Part shown: piece by piece, positions 1 to 8,160 of the stretch
Layout of the letters: every line of letters starts with the position of its first letter
Position numbering within the stretch: the first letter of the stretch is position 1
Assembly: GCA_013415695.1 (NCBI GenBank)
Contig: JAAEEP010000008.1
Location: forward strand, 25,936 to 89,935
Reading direction: 5' to 3'
From: Methanomassiliicoccales archaeon
Lineage (GTDB): Archaea; Thermoplasmatota; Thermoplasmata; Methanomassiliicoccales; JAAEEP01
Length of the DNA: 64,000 nt
Made by a program: the position numbers and the translations under genes
Notes under the pieces: model-generated
The model's database searches: none
Seen by the model: only the letters and a program-made list of their open reading frames with translations
Told to the model about the DNA's origin: nothing

Positions 1-240
1 GACTGTCATTATGTCTCAGGAAATGAGTTGATGAAGGCCAGGATCGAGCGCCTGATCTCGATGGTTGAGGATTTCGGACTGGAGCCAGAGAGAATACGGG
101 TGGAATGGGTATCAGCCTCAGAAGGCAAGAAGTTTGCCGAGGTCATCACCGATTTCGTGGAGGATCTCAAGCGTTTGGGACCCAGTCCTCTGCGACCACT
201 CGATGAAGAAGAGGTCAAAGAGGAGAAGGGGGTGGTGTGA
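1..240 (+). CDS. MvhD/FlpD-like hydrogenase iron-sulfur subunit (C-terminal part)
   Basis: The reading frame is open from base 1, so the gene begins outside the window; 79 C-terminal residues are visible. They open with DCHYVSGNE and include the stretch RVEWVSASEGKKFAEV, typical of the C-terminal half of the MvhD/FlpD family. These small [2Fe-2S] proteins pass electrons between hydrogenase or formate dehydrogenase and heterodisulfide-reductase-type enzymes. The N-terminal cysteines are not visible. The stop overlaps the next start (TGATG), so it is translationally coupled to an F420-dehydrogenase beta-like subunit and lies in the same operon as glutamate synthase domains. A role in carrying electrons to glutamate synthase is inference. 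Confidence 0.75.
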   Translation, partial: DCHYVSGNELMKARIERLISMVEDFGLEPERIRVEWVSASEGKKFAEVITDFVEDLKRLGPSPLRPLDEEEVKEEKGVV

Positions 241-1379
241 TGTCCCAGCAGCTTGAGCGTTACGTTTGGGAGCTGGAGAAGTGCTCGGGATGCGGTGCCT
301 GCGTTGCTTGCTGCTCCAAGGGGGTCCTGCATTTCGAGAAGGACCATGAGCACCCTATCCACAGGGAGATCGACAGAAACCTGGGTTTGACCAACAGGAG
401 GATAGATACCTGCACCCGTTGTGAAGCCTATTGCGAGAAGGTCTGTCCACGTCTGAACAGGATTGACGGAGGAGACATCATCTCGGTCGTCTCCGCACGG
501 ACAAGCCTCACATCCGAGAGAAGCAAGTTCGGCGACCTGCTCAGCGATGTCATAAACCAGATGTTGATAAGTGCTCTGGAGGGTGATTTCATTGATGGGG
601 CGATTATCCACGATGTCGATCGGTGGCCATGGGCTACCTTTTCCCGAATCGTGACCACATCAGAAGAGATCTATGCAAGCGCTGGTCACCAGTTGATCTG
701 GTCACCCACACTTGTGAGTCTGGACGAGGCCATACACGAGCGAGGGTTAAGGCGAGTCGCCATAGTGGGGGCCCCCTGTGTGATGTCAGCGGCGAGACTC
801 ATAATGGCATCCGAAGACAGAGCCTTGAAGGCATATAAGGATTCGATCAGATTTCTCATAGGTAGATTTTGTGAGGGAATGGTCAACGGGGCAATAGTGC
901 AGAAGATGATGGAAGGTGAGATGGGAGTAGCCCCTCGAAGCATGGCAAGGATGGACCGTTCCAAGGACGATCGCTCCCTTACCATAACGAAATATGATGG
1001 GAATGTCAAGGAGATATCCCTTGCCAACGTCCAGAAGTTCCTCAGAAAGGGATGCGCCCGCTGTACAGATTACCTGGCAGTTAGTTCGGACACATCCATT
1101 GGCTACGCGGGATCAAGACATGGATACTGCACCATAGTCACATGGAATCAGGAGGGGGAAACCCTTCTTCGCATGAGTGAGGTAACTGGCCACATTGAGA
1201 TTACCAGAAATGTAGATACCGCTTTGCTGATGGACTTAAAACGGTCTAAAGAGAAGAGACGAAGAGCGCAAGAACATGATGATGTACTTCTAGCGATGCT
1301 TCAGGCTCTTGACGATCAAACGAGTGCCACGGATGCAATTAGACGCTACCGGAACCTGAACAAGGAGGTGTCTCAATGA
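240..1379 (+). CDS. Coenzyme F420 hydrogenase/dehydrogenase beta subunit family protein (FrhB-like)
   Basis: About 379 residues. The N-terminus has two cysteine clusters, CSGCGACVACC and CTRCEAYCEKVCP, that suit 4Fe-4S clusters, followed by the FrhB/FdhB N- and C-terminal domains (later motif KGCARCTDY). The family binds FAD and exchanges hydride with F420, passing electrons to iron-sulfur partners in F420 hydrogenase, formate dehydrogenase, FpoF and F420-dependent sulfite reductase. ATG at 240 is preferred over GTG at 237 because it overlaps the upstream stop as TGATG. It overlaps the glutamate synthase gene downstream by four bases (ATGA). The context suggests that reduced F420 is an electron source for glutamate synthesis; F420 use itself cannot be read from the sequence. 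Confidence 0.85.
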   Translation: MSQQLERYVWELEKCSGCGACVACCSKGVLHFEKDHEHPIHREIDRNLGLTNRRIDTCTRCEAYCEKVCPRLNRIDGGDIISVVSARTSLTSERSKFGDLLSDVINQMLISALEGDFIDGAIIHDVDRWPWATFSRIVTTSEEIYASAGHQLIWSPTLVSLDEAIHERGLRRVAIVGAPCVMSAARLIMASEDRALKAYKDSIRFLIGRFCEGMVNGAIVQKMMEGEMGVAPRSMARMDRSKDDRSLTITKYDGNVKEISLANVQKFLRKGCARCTDYLAVSSDTSIGYAGSRHGYCTIVTWNQEGETLLRMSEVTGHIEITRNVDTALLMDLKRSKEKRRRAQEHDDVLLAMLQALDDQTSATDAIRRYRNLNKEVSQ

Positions 1380-2056
1380 GCAGATCTCTGGATGCCGCGA
1401 ACATGGATATGGCGACTCTCAACAAAGAACTTAGAAATTTGGCTCAAGGAGAAGAGGTTTCCATTCGAAACGCCTCCAATATCGACGGACTAGGCGCCGG
1501 GTTAAGAAAGGGGCATGTACGAATCGAAGGGAACGCGGGCGATTACTGCGCAATGGTCAACTCGGGGGCGAATTTCGAGATCGAAGGTGATTGCGGGAGA
1601 TTCCTTGGCGACGGAATGACCTCTGGAAGCCTGATCGTGAACGGGAATGCTGGTGAAGGAGCGGGAGAGTACTGCTATGGAGGAAGCATCAGTATCAAGG
1701 GGAATGCAGGTAAATTCATGGGTACCATGAACAAGGGCGCCTCGATCTTGGTAACGGGAGATGTGGGGGACGATACAGCCACCTACATGCTTGCTGGGGA
1801 GATCATCATTCTGGGTGACGCCGGGAAGCATCTGGGAAATTTCCTGATCGGTGGGACAATATACATCCTGGGTAATGTCGAAAGCTTTGGCAACAACACC
1901 AAGCTGGATAAGCTCAGATCCGATGATGTCGATCATCTGGGAAGGGTGATAAAGCAGGTGGGAATAAGGGAAGCCCCACGCCAATTCAGCAAGATTGTAC
2001 CCGAATCATCCAAACCATTCTACAAGAAAGACAGGGATGAGAAAGAGGTGAGATGA
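1376..2056 (+). CDS. Glutamate synthase GXGXG domain subunit (archaeal GltB domain 3)
   Basis: A 226-residue protein built of repeated glycine-rich beta-helix turns (RIEGNAGDY, NGNAGEGAGEY, KGNAGKFMG), the GXGXG domain that forms the C-terminal part of bacterial GltB. In archaea glutamate synthase is split into separate polypeptides, and this would be the structural domain-3 subunit. The same fold occurs in FwdC/FmdC of formylmethanofuran dehydrogenase, but the FMN synthase domain immediately downstream decides for glutamate synthase. The start ATG has a strong ribosome binding site (AAGGAGGTG) and overlaps the preceding stop. The amidotransferase domain is not visible and may lie upstream of the window. 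Confidence 0.88.
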   Translation: MSRSLDAANMDMATLNKELRNLAQGEEVSIRNASNIDGLGAGLRKGHVRIEGNAGDYCAMVNSGANFEIEGDCGRFLGDGMTSGSLIVNGNAGEGAGEYCYGGSISIKGNAGKFMGTMNKGASILVTGDVGDDTATYMLAGEIIILGDAGKHLGNFLIGGTIYILGNVESFGNNTKLDKLRSDDVDHLGRVIKQVGIREAPRQFSKIVPESSKPFYKKDRDEKEVR

Positions 2057-3610
2057 ATGGCAAGCGTTGGCAACTACTGGATTAGCGTGGACAAGGATCG
2101 ATGCAGAAGTTGGCAGCAACCCTGGAAATGTGGGGCTTGCATAGACAGCTGCGAACATGGAGTCTTTCAAAGAGACGAAGAGGGAAGAGTCTACGTTGCG
2201 AACGAATTGGCTTGCGTCGGATGCCGCATATGTACAGAGATGGCCTGTCCTAATAACTGCATATATGTCCGTTCAGCAGTGCCCGAGAATATTTCAAAGG
2301 GAATCTGGACGACTGCCACAGTCGAGGAGATTCACCAAAAGGCAATCACCGGTGAGTATAGGCTCAGAGGATTCGGGACGATGAACGAGATGCCACACTT
2401 CGATGGAATAGTGGTCATCCCCTCCCAGCTTGCTTCAGAGCCCCCCCGTGACAAGTACAGAGAGAAATTCGATATGAGCCTGACTATTGGTGAGGATACC
2501 TGTGAGAGGCCGTTGAGGCTCAGCATGCCCTTCGTAATCGCGGCAATGTCCTACGGAGCCATATCCAAAGAGGGGAAGATGGCTTTCTCAGCCGCAGCAG
2601 CTCGATTGGGAATCGTGACCAATACAGGCGAGGGCGGAATGTTCCCAGGGGAATCGGCTTACGCTCACGGTTTCGAAGGATCCACCGGTCAGAAGAAAGG
2701 CGTCAAGCGATGGAATCCGGGTGGATATCTGACTGTCCAGTGGTCTACTGGCAGATGGGGAGTATCACTTGATTACCTCTTAGAGGCAGATGCCGTTGAG
2801 ATAAAGGCTGGGCAGGGAGCCAAACCAGGTATGGGCGGGCACCTCCTAGGGAGCAAGGTCACCACGGACATAGCCGCTGTAAGAGGGATACCAGTAGGAA
2901 CTGATGCCCTTTCCCCCTGCAGACATTACGATATGCAGTTGAAGGGAGATCTTCAGACTCATGTGGAGATCCTCAGGGATGTCACGGAATATCAGAAACC
3001 TATATTGATTAAGTTGGGACCAAGCAGACCTTACGAGGACACTCGGATCGCCGTCGAAGCTGGAGTGGATGCCATTTCCATTGACGGCATGGCAGGCGGA
3101 ACTGGTGCCTCCCCTGAGGTAGTGACCCAAACTGCTGGGATTCCAACCATAGCCTGCATAAGGCAAGCGGCTAGAGCCCTCGATGAGATGGGGGTCAAGG
3201 GAAAAGTCAAGCTAATAGCAATGGGTGGAATACGCAATGGAGCAGATGCCTACAAGGCAATAGCCATGGGGGCTGACGCCGTGGGAATGGGCGCTGCACT
3301 GGAAATAGCCATGGGATGCAGGGTGTGCATGTCGTGTCACCGAGGTGCATGCCACTACGGAATCGCAACCCAAAAGGAAGAGTTCCGCAGTTGCTTGAAT
3401 GTTGATGTGGCTTCCAGAAGGCTTGAGAATTTCATAAGGGCATGCGCCGAGGAACTAAAGATACTGGCCATGCTTTCCGGGCACGATAGCATCCGAACAT
3501 TATCCATCGATGACCTGAGAGCCGTGGACCTGAATACGGCAGCCCTTGCCGGTGTGAAGCTCGCGGGATTGGACGATTACTTTCCCAGTGAATGGAAAGA
3601 GATCTCCTGA
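2057..3610 (+). CDS. gltB: Glutamate synthase FMN-binding subunit with N-terminal ferredoxin domain (archaeal GltB domain 2)
   Basis: 517 residues. Residues 1-75 carry two ferredoxin-type clusters (CGACIDSC and CVGCRICTEMACP); the rest is the FMN/3Fe-4S synthase barrel, with MSYGAISKEGKMAF, TNTGEGGMFPGE, a glycine-rich phosphate-binding part (AGGTGASPEVV) and the cluster motif GCRVCMSCHRGACHYG. The enzyme combines ammonia with 2-oxoglutarate and reduces the imine to glutamate. The start follows the previous stop directly. The fused ferredoxin domain, plus FrhB-like and MvhD-like proteins in the operon, suggests an external low-potential donor rather than the NADPH-binding GltD. Last gene of the operon; the next gene is convergent. 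Confidence 0.92.
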   Translation: MASVGNYWISVDKDRCRSWQQPWKCGACIDSCEHGVFQRDEEGRVYVANELACVGCRICTEMACPNNCIYVRSAVPENISKGIWTTATVEEIHQKAITGEYRLRGFGTMNEMPHFDGIVVIPSQLASEPPRDKYREKFDMSLTIGEDTCERPLRLSMPFVIAAMSYGAISKEGKMAFSAAAARLGIVTNTGEGGMFPGESAYAHGFEGSTGQKKGVKRWNPGGYLTVQWSTGRWGVSLDYLLEADAVEIKAGQGAKPGMGGHLLGSKVTTDIAAVRGIPVGTDALSPCRHYDMQLKGDLQTHVEILRDVTEYQKPILIKLGPSRPYEDTRIAVEAGVDAISIDGMAGGTGASPEVVTQTAGIPTIACIRQAARALDEMGVKGKVKLIAMGGIRNGADAYKAIAMGADAVGMGAALEIAMGCRVCMSCHRGACHYGIATQKEEFRSCLNVDVASRRLENFIRACAEELKILAMLSGHDSIRTLSIDDLRAVDLNTAALAGVKLAGLDDYFPSEWKEIS

Positions 3611-3633
3611 AGGTGAACCGATCGCGACATCAT

Positions 3634-4035
3634 TCAATAAGGGCTGTCTTCATCCCTAAGAATGGGAATATCCGAGAGATCCATGTCTACCTCCATGCAG
3701 CCAAGATAATGTCCATCATCATCTCTCAATGCAATGTACTGGGTCATGAATCTTCTTAATTTCCCATTTTTCTCGATGTCCTTGACCACACGGGTCGAGT
3801 CGCATTTTCCTTCTTTCATTTCACTGAGAAGATTCTCCAGGATACCCATGCTCTTTACGGAATGGCATTCCCGAATATCGGTACCCATGACCTCATCCTT
3901 GATCTTGAAGAGTTTCCGATCCTTGATGGTCCAAGCGATCACTTTGTCATCCCGATCGATGATGGTGATGTCGAGAGGCAGGCTTTCCAGCAAGCAATCG
4001 ATCATCAGAGGGGAAAGCGGACTCTGAGTCCTCAT
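3634..4035 (-). CDS. Single PAS-domain protein
   Basis: About 133 residues when read from the ATG at 4035; the frame stays open upstream to 4107 without a better ribosome binding site, so the start is uncertain. The segment from LPLDITIIDRDDKVIAW through the end matches a PAS fold (a GTDIRECHS turn near the middle and MEVDMDLSDI at the end). This variant is seen in sensory proteins of the DUF438/PAS_10 type and often binds heme or another small ligand. There is no output domain, so it would act as a soluble sensor or adaptor. No regulatory partner is adjacent; the neighbours are the convergent glutamate synthase operon and a peptidase. Ligand unknown. Confidence 0.65.
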   Translation of the reverse strand: MRTQSPLSPLMIDCLLESLPLDITIIDRDDKVIAWTIKDRKLFKIKDEVMGTDIRECHSVKSMGILENLLSEMKEGKCDSTRVVKDIEKNGKLRRFMTQYIALRDDDGHYLGCMEVDMDLSDIPILRDEDSPY

Positions 4036-4164
4036 AGGGAATGAATTCCATCCGCTGGATAAATAATGTATGGACCATCGTGCCATCAATCGATCATCCC
4101 GTCTCATCGAGGGTCACTCTGGACCACCATCAGCTTACAAGCCGATTGTTGGTAGAACGTTCTA

Positions 4165-6138
4165 TCACATGTTCTGAATAACAAGAGGCTCCAGATCCTC
4201 GGTCAGCTCCAAATCGAAGACCCGTGAGTAGAAGTACAGTTCGGCTTCCAAGGACCTTATGATATTCTCCGCCCGTCTGAAACCATGCTGCTCCCCCTCG
4301 AATGCAAGATATGCTACGGGAATACCGTTCCCTCGAAGAGCGTCGACCATCATCTCGGCCTGGTCTGGTGGAACAACCCTATCGTCAAGCCCCTGGAAGA
4401 ATATAACCGGAACATTAATACGGTCCGCATGATGGAGAGGGGATCTCTCCAGGTAGAGATCTTTCCTCTCTGGATAGGGACCTATGAGCCCATCCAAATA
4501 CCTGGATTCGAACTTGTGAGTCTCCTTGGCGAGCAGCGAAGGATCACTCACACCGAAGTACGAAGCTCCTACCTTGAATGCATCAGTGAAAGCCAGCGCT
4601 GACAAGGTGGTGTAACCTCCGGCACTTCCCCCCCTTATCGCCATACGTGATCGGTCGACCTTACCCTCACTGGCCATGACTCTTGCACCGTTGGCACAGT
4701 CCTCAACATCCACTATGCCCCAATTTCCCTTTAACAGCTCTCTGTACTCTCTGCCGTAACCAGTGCTTCCCCCATAGTTGACGTCCATGACCGCGAAGCC
4801 CCTGCTGGTCCAATATTGTATCCAAAGATTCAGACTGGTTCTGGCAGTCCCAGTTGGACCGCCATGGCTTATCACGATCAACGGAGGAAGCTCCTGATCA
4901 GGAGCTTCGAAGTCCTGGTTCAATGGGGGGTAGAACAGGGCATGGGCATTCCTGCCATCAGAGGGGTAATTGAAAGCTTCGGGCCTCGAGAGGTAACCCG
5001 GATCGATTGAATAAACACTGGATCGCCTCAGCACATCCATTACTCCAGTGGAAAGGTCTAGTCGAATGATGGATGTTGTGACGGAGGGAGAGCCCGCGAT
5101 CATAACCGCCTGATCACCAAGCACCTTGAGAGAATGTATGTCAGTGAAGGGAAAGGTCCTTTCCTCCAAGTCTCCAAAACCGGTCTCGACCTCGGCCAAT
5201 TTCCAAGTTCCTTCCTTGGTGTAAGCACATAGTATCCTTTCCTCCGAGATGAATCCATATGTTGATATTCCAAATGTCCAGTGAGGCAATCCAAACTCCG
5301 CGTCCAAACCAAGGATCTGCTCGTTCTCGTCGTCACCATGTTTCCAGATGTTCCACCAACCTGTATCATCAGAGACATAATGCAACTTGCCACCTGGCGA
5401 CCACTGGGGCATTATTACGGATATCCCAGGACCTCCAGCGATCTTTCGAGGGGATTCCAGGCAGCCATCAGGACGGATATCAGCAATCCAGAGTTCGGTA
5501 GAATCCCAGGGCATATTGGGGTGATTCCAGCTGAACCAGGCAAGCTTGTCTCCTGAAGGATTGATCCTTGGTGATGAATAGAAATCATGGCCTGACGCTA
5601 GTAGGTGGACCTTTCCAGTCATCATATCTATGGATGCTAAAGAGTTCAAAGCTTCTCTATCTCCCATTTTATGATCCTCTATCACACATAGCAATCGATT
5701 CCGCCTTCCATCGAAAACGAAATCGGCGAATCTGAGTGGAGCCTCGGGAGTCAGCGATTCTGGATCGGTTCCCTTCTTCACCTTGTAGACCCTCTGGTCC
5801 AAGAAGTTGGTGAAGTAGGTGATGCCATCCACGGAGATGAAAGAACCCCCTCCATATTCATGGACCTGGCTTCTAGAGTTGAACGGCCCGGGAATAATGT
5901 CCTCCGTTGAACCATCTGTGGCCTTCACGATGACATTTCGGCCACCTTCCCAGGGTCTTCCCTCATTCCAGTATATATCACGCCCGTCGATGCATGTCCC
6001 CTCGAATCTTACCGTTCCCATTGCAATCTGCTGGGGAGTGATCGGGGATCTCCATGAACCATAGTGTGCTGTCTCTACCATGCTATCTGTTCCATAATGG
6101 ACCTCATGACTGTAGTCGTTTTCGTGAGGATCCGACAT
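4165..6138 (-). CDS. S9 family prolyl oligopeptidase-type serine peptidase
   Basis: 657 residues, no signal peptide. The N-terminal two thirds look like the beta-propeller that gates S9 peptidases; the C-terminal alpha/beta-hydrolase domain carries the nucleophile in RGGSAGGYT, the acid in GLDDRVVPP and the histidine in GEQHGFRRAE. The oxyanion region SHGGPTG is present. It fits dipeptidyl-peptidase or acylaminoacyl-peptidase enzymes that trim short peptides in the cytoplasm. The ATG at 6138 overlaps the stop of the upstream lipoprotein gene (TGATG), so the two are coupled. Substrate preference cannot be read from the sequence. Confidence 0.92.
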   Translation of the reverse strand: MSDPHENDYSHEVHYGTDSMVETAHYGSWRSPITPQQIAMGTVRFEGTCIDGRDIYWNEGRPWEGGRNVIVKATDGSTEDIIPGPFNSRSQVHEYGGGSFISVDGITYFTNFLDQRVYKVKKGTDPESLTPEAPLRFADFVFDGRRNRLLCVIEDHKMGDREALNSLASIDMMTGKVHLLASGHDFYSSPRINPSGDKLAWFSWNHPNMPWDSTELWIADIRPDGCLESPRKIAGGPGISVIMPQWSPGGKLHYVSDDTGWWNIWKHGDDENEQILGLDAEFGLPHWTFGISTYGFISEERILCAYTKEGTWKLAEVETGFGDLEERTFPFTDIHSLKVLGDQAVMIAGSPSVTTSIIRLDLSTGVMDVLRRSSVYSIDPGYLSRPEAFNYPSDGRNAHALFYPPLNQDFEAPDQELPPLIVISHGGPTGTARTSLNLWIQYWTSRGFAVMDVNYGGSTGYGREYRELLKGNWGIVDVEDCANGARVMASEGKVDRSRMAIRGGSAGGYTTLSALAFTDAFKVGASYFGVSDPSLLAKETHKFESRYLDGLIGPYPERKDLYLERSPLHHADRINVPVIFFQGLDDRVVPPDQAEMMVDALRGNGIPVAYLAFEGEQHGFRRAENIIRSLEAELYFYSRVFDLELTEDLEPLVIQNM

Positions 6139-6851
6139 CAAAGAAAATCGACAGAGTTCTGAAGATGTTCCAATCCTGATGTGATGTAATCCATTCCCTC
6201 ATAGGCTTTATCTTGGTCGAGATGGTCGAGTCCTTCCAGCCCCAGTAGGCAACCGTTTATCAGATCGTCCATCGCCAATCGGTATTCATCAAGTGCGGGT
6301 TCGAGATCAGGAGTTATATTGAACAAGTATGATTCTTGTAGGAAATCATTGCATAGATTCTCCAGTTTCTGGGTCAACAATCGTATCCTTCCCAGATCCA
6401 TGGCGTTCCCAGCTTCCTCAAAATCGTAACCCATGCCCATGATGAGATCATAACAATCCATATCATAAGCTCTGAACCCTGGGTCGTCGTGGTCAATGGG
6501 TGTAAGATTTCCCCAAACCGCTTCTGATAGTCCTCCATGAAGATTCGACAGGAACCATCCTTTGGCTGCACGTACTCGATAGCAATAATCTTCTCCTGCA
6601 AGGACATCGGAGTCGTTGTAGTGGAGCCGGCTAGTCTCGGTTATCAGGCTATCATCTCTGAAGACCTGATAGTATTCGGCCCCCTCGACAGGCTCCCAAG
6701 ATAGACCTATGTAGACGGTTGTTTCCTTGAGCTCTAGTCCTGACACATCCCCCAGATCTTCCCCGCCCCCAGTAATAAGACTGAGACATCCGCCAAACCC
6801 TAGGGCGATGGCAATGAGCAATATCAATAGCATTGGAACCAGACGTCTCAT
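6138..6851 (-). CDS. Putative lipoprotein with fibronectin type III-like domain
   Basis: About 237 residues. The N-terminus is a signal sequence ending in a lipobox-like LGFGGC, suggesting lipid attachment to the outer face of the membrane. Residues ~40-100 (LSWEPVEGAEYYQVFRDD ... YCYRVRAAKGW) have the Trp/Tyr pattern of a fibronectin type III fold. The remaining ~130 residues are acidic and helical with no recognised family. ATG at 6851 is chosen over GTG at 6860. It overlaps the S9 peptidase by one base, so both are probably co-transcribed; a surface protein made with a cytoplasmic peptidase hints at peptide uptake and use, which is inference. Confidence 0.7.
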   Translation of the reverse strand: MRRLVPMLLILLIAIALGFGGCLSLITGGGEDLGDVSGLELKETTVYIGLSWEPVEGAEYYQVFRDDSLITETSRLHYNDSDVLAGEDYCYRVRAAKGWFLSNLHGGLSEAVWGNLTPIDHDDPGFRAYDMDCYDLIMGMGYDFEEAGNAMDLGRIRLLTQKLENLCNDFLQESYLFNITPDLEPALDEYRLAMDDLINGCLLGLEGLDHLDQDKAYEGMDYITSGLEHLQNSVDFL

Positions 6852-6948
6852 AGGGAACACTCTACCGATCCAAGGATATTCTACTTGTATCCCTCAATAA
6901 CCTATCGGTAGAGGAATCCTTTGGCAGGGTTGAGCTGTCTCCACTAAT

Positions 6949-6960
6949 CCTTTATTATAA
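6949..6960 (+). promoter_or_regulatory. TATA-box promoter for the 7005 gene
   Basis: The run CCTTTATTATAA resembles a BRE plus TATA box. Transcription would begin about 25 bases downstream (~6980), leaving a leader of ~25 bases that contains the ribosome binding site GGAGTGAT just before the TTG start at 7005. Confidence 0.5.
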
Positions 6961-7004
6961 TAGTTGTTTACATATTAGTGAAAGTTGGACTCGGAGTGAT
7001 CTGA

Positions 7005-8135
7005 TTGAGGAAGGATTGTCTTGATCTTGAATGTTCCCTTGAGGAGTTGAAGGGACTAGTTGAGAAGGAGATCGACGAGGGCAACGACAACATCAAGGAG
7101 TTCAAATCCCAGAGGAAACCGGGATGGATGATCGTAGTATTCATCATGGCATTATTCTTCATCAACCTGCCTCTTTTCACTTATGTCGAGAAGTATCCAG
7201 CTGTTTGGATAATATCCAGCTTTGCGTTCTACATGATCGCATGGTTCCTGGTAATGTTGCCTACGACGGCTAAGGAGCCGGGAGCGGAAAAGAAGAAGAA
7301 AGACAAGAAGAAGGACGATAAGAAGGGGGCACTGAAGGAGAATAAGAAGACCCTATTCAATGTGCTGTGGAACATCTTCTTCACAAACTGTCAGCCTCTA
7401 GCTCCAGGGTTCTTCATTGTCCAGATCGTCAATATTCTGCTCGTCATCTACGGGCAGTACTTCACTGACCTGTTCGACCAGCAGGTGGCAGGATTGGTCA
7501 TCTTCCAGGCTCTGATGATCATGGCATTCTATGGAGGGGTTCTGTTCTTCAAGCCGTGGACGACGAGTTTCCTCAAGCGCATGATCATACTGTCAAAGGA
7601 CTCAAAAGAAACATGGCGGGGGGGGAAGGTTGGAGTCATTAGGGTGGTACTTTTTTTCGCCGCCATAGCGGTGGGTGTGGCATTCGTCATGATAGTGGCC
7701 ATATTGTTCCCCGGGCTTACATTGGACAATGTTAAAGAATCTCTTGGAACGGACTGGCAGATGAATTTTCTGCTTTTCGCGATCACTCTGGGAACTCAGT
7801 TCGCAATCATCCGGTTCCTGCAGGGGATATCAAGCGTCGAGCTCGTTATTGGTGTTGTGGAACACAAGGTTGATGTGTTGGAGAATCAGGTCCTTCCCAA
7901 TATCAAATGGATGATGGAAGGTGCAGACCCCGAGACCTTTGATCAACTGGGAGAAGATACGACAGATGATCCTGACCGGTTGAAACAGAATTACCTCATC
8001 ACCAAGGTTTGGATCTACGGAAAGCACGACTTCTTCGGAGCATTACCGGTCTATCTGGTGGTCCCCAATACGAAGTTGATAATGGACAAGGATTTCATGG
8101 TAGCGGTGAGAGGGAGAGCAGTCCCAATAGCATGA
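7005..8135 (+). CDS. Multipass membrane protein of unknown function
   Basis: 376 residues. TTG start with ribosome binding site GGAGTGAT. A short N-terminal acidic helix is followed by two membrane segments (~residues 42-90), a very lysine-rich cytoplasmic loop (EKKKKDKKKDDKKG, ~95-112), then about four more membrane segments to residue ~280. A C-terminal soluble domain of ~95 residues follows (VVEHKVDVLENQVLPNIKW onward). I do not recognise a family. The C-terminal domain ends in a beta-rich part (GALPVYLVVPNTKLIM). It stands alone between divergent and convergent neighbours, with its own promoter. No catalytic motif is visible. Confidence 0.75.
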   Translation: MRKDCLDLECSLEELKGLVEKEIDEGNDNIKEFKSQRKPGWMIVVFIMALFFINLPLFTYVEKYPAVWIISSFAFYMIAWFLVMLPTTAKEPGAEKKKKDKKKDDKKGALKENKKTLFNVLWNIFFTNCQPLAPGFFIVQIVNILLVIYGQYFTDLFDQQVAGLVIFQALMIMAFYGGVLFFKPWTTSFLKRMIILSKDSKETWRGGKVGVIRVVLFFAAIAVGVAFVMIVAILFPGLTLDNVKESLGTDWQMNFLLFAITLGTQFAIIRFLQGISSVELVIGVVEHKVDVLENQVLPNIKWMMEGADPETFDQLGEDTTDDPDRLKQNYLITKVWIYGKHDFFGALPVYLVVPNTKLIMDKDFMVAVRGRAVPIA

Positions 8136-8160
8136 CGGTGAGAAAATGATTAATGGGGGG

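Noticed and set aside
9..611. 200-codon minus-strand frame
   Set aside because: Antisense to the MvhD-like and FrhB-like genes, which have clear family motifs; low-complexity Ser-rich product.
1502..1984. 160-codon minus-strand frame
   Set aside because: Shadow of the GXGXG subunit; no domain and no start signals.
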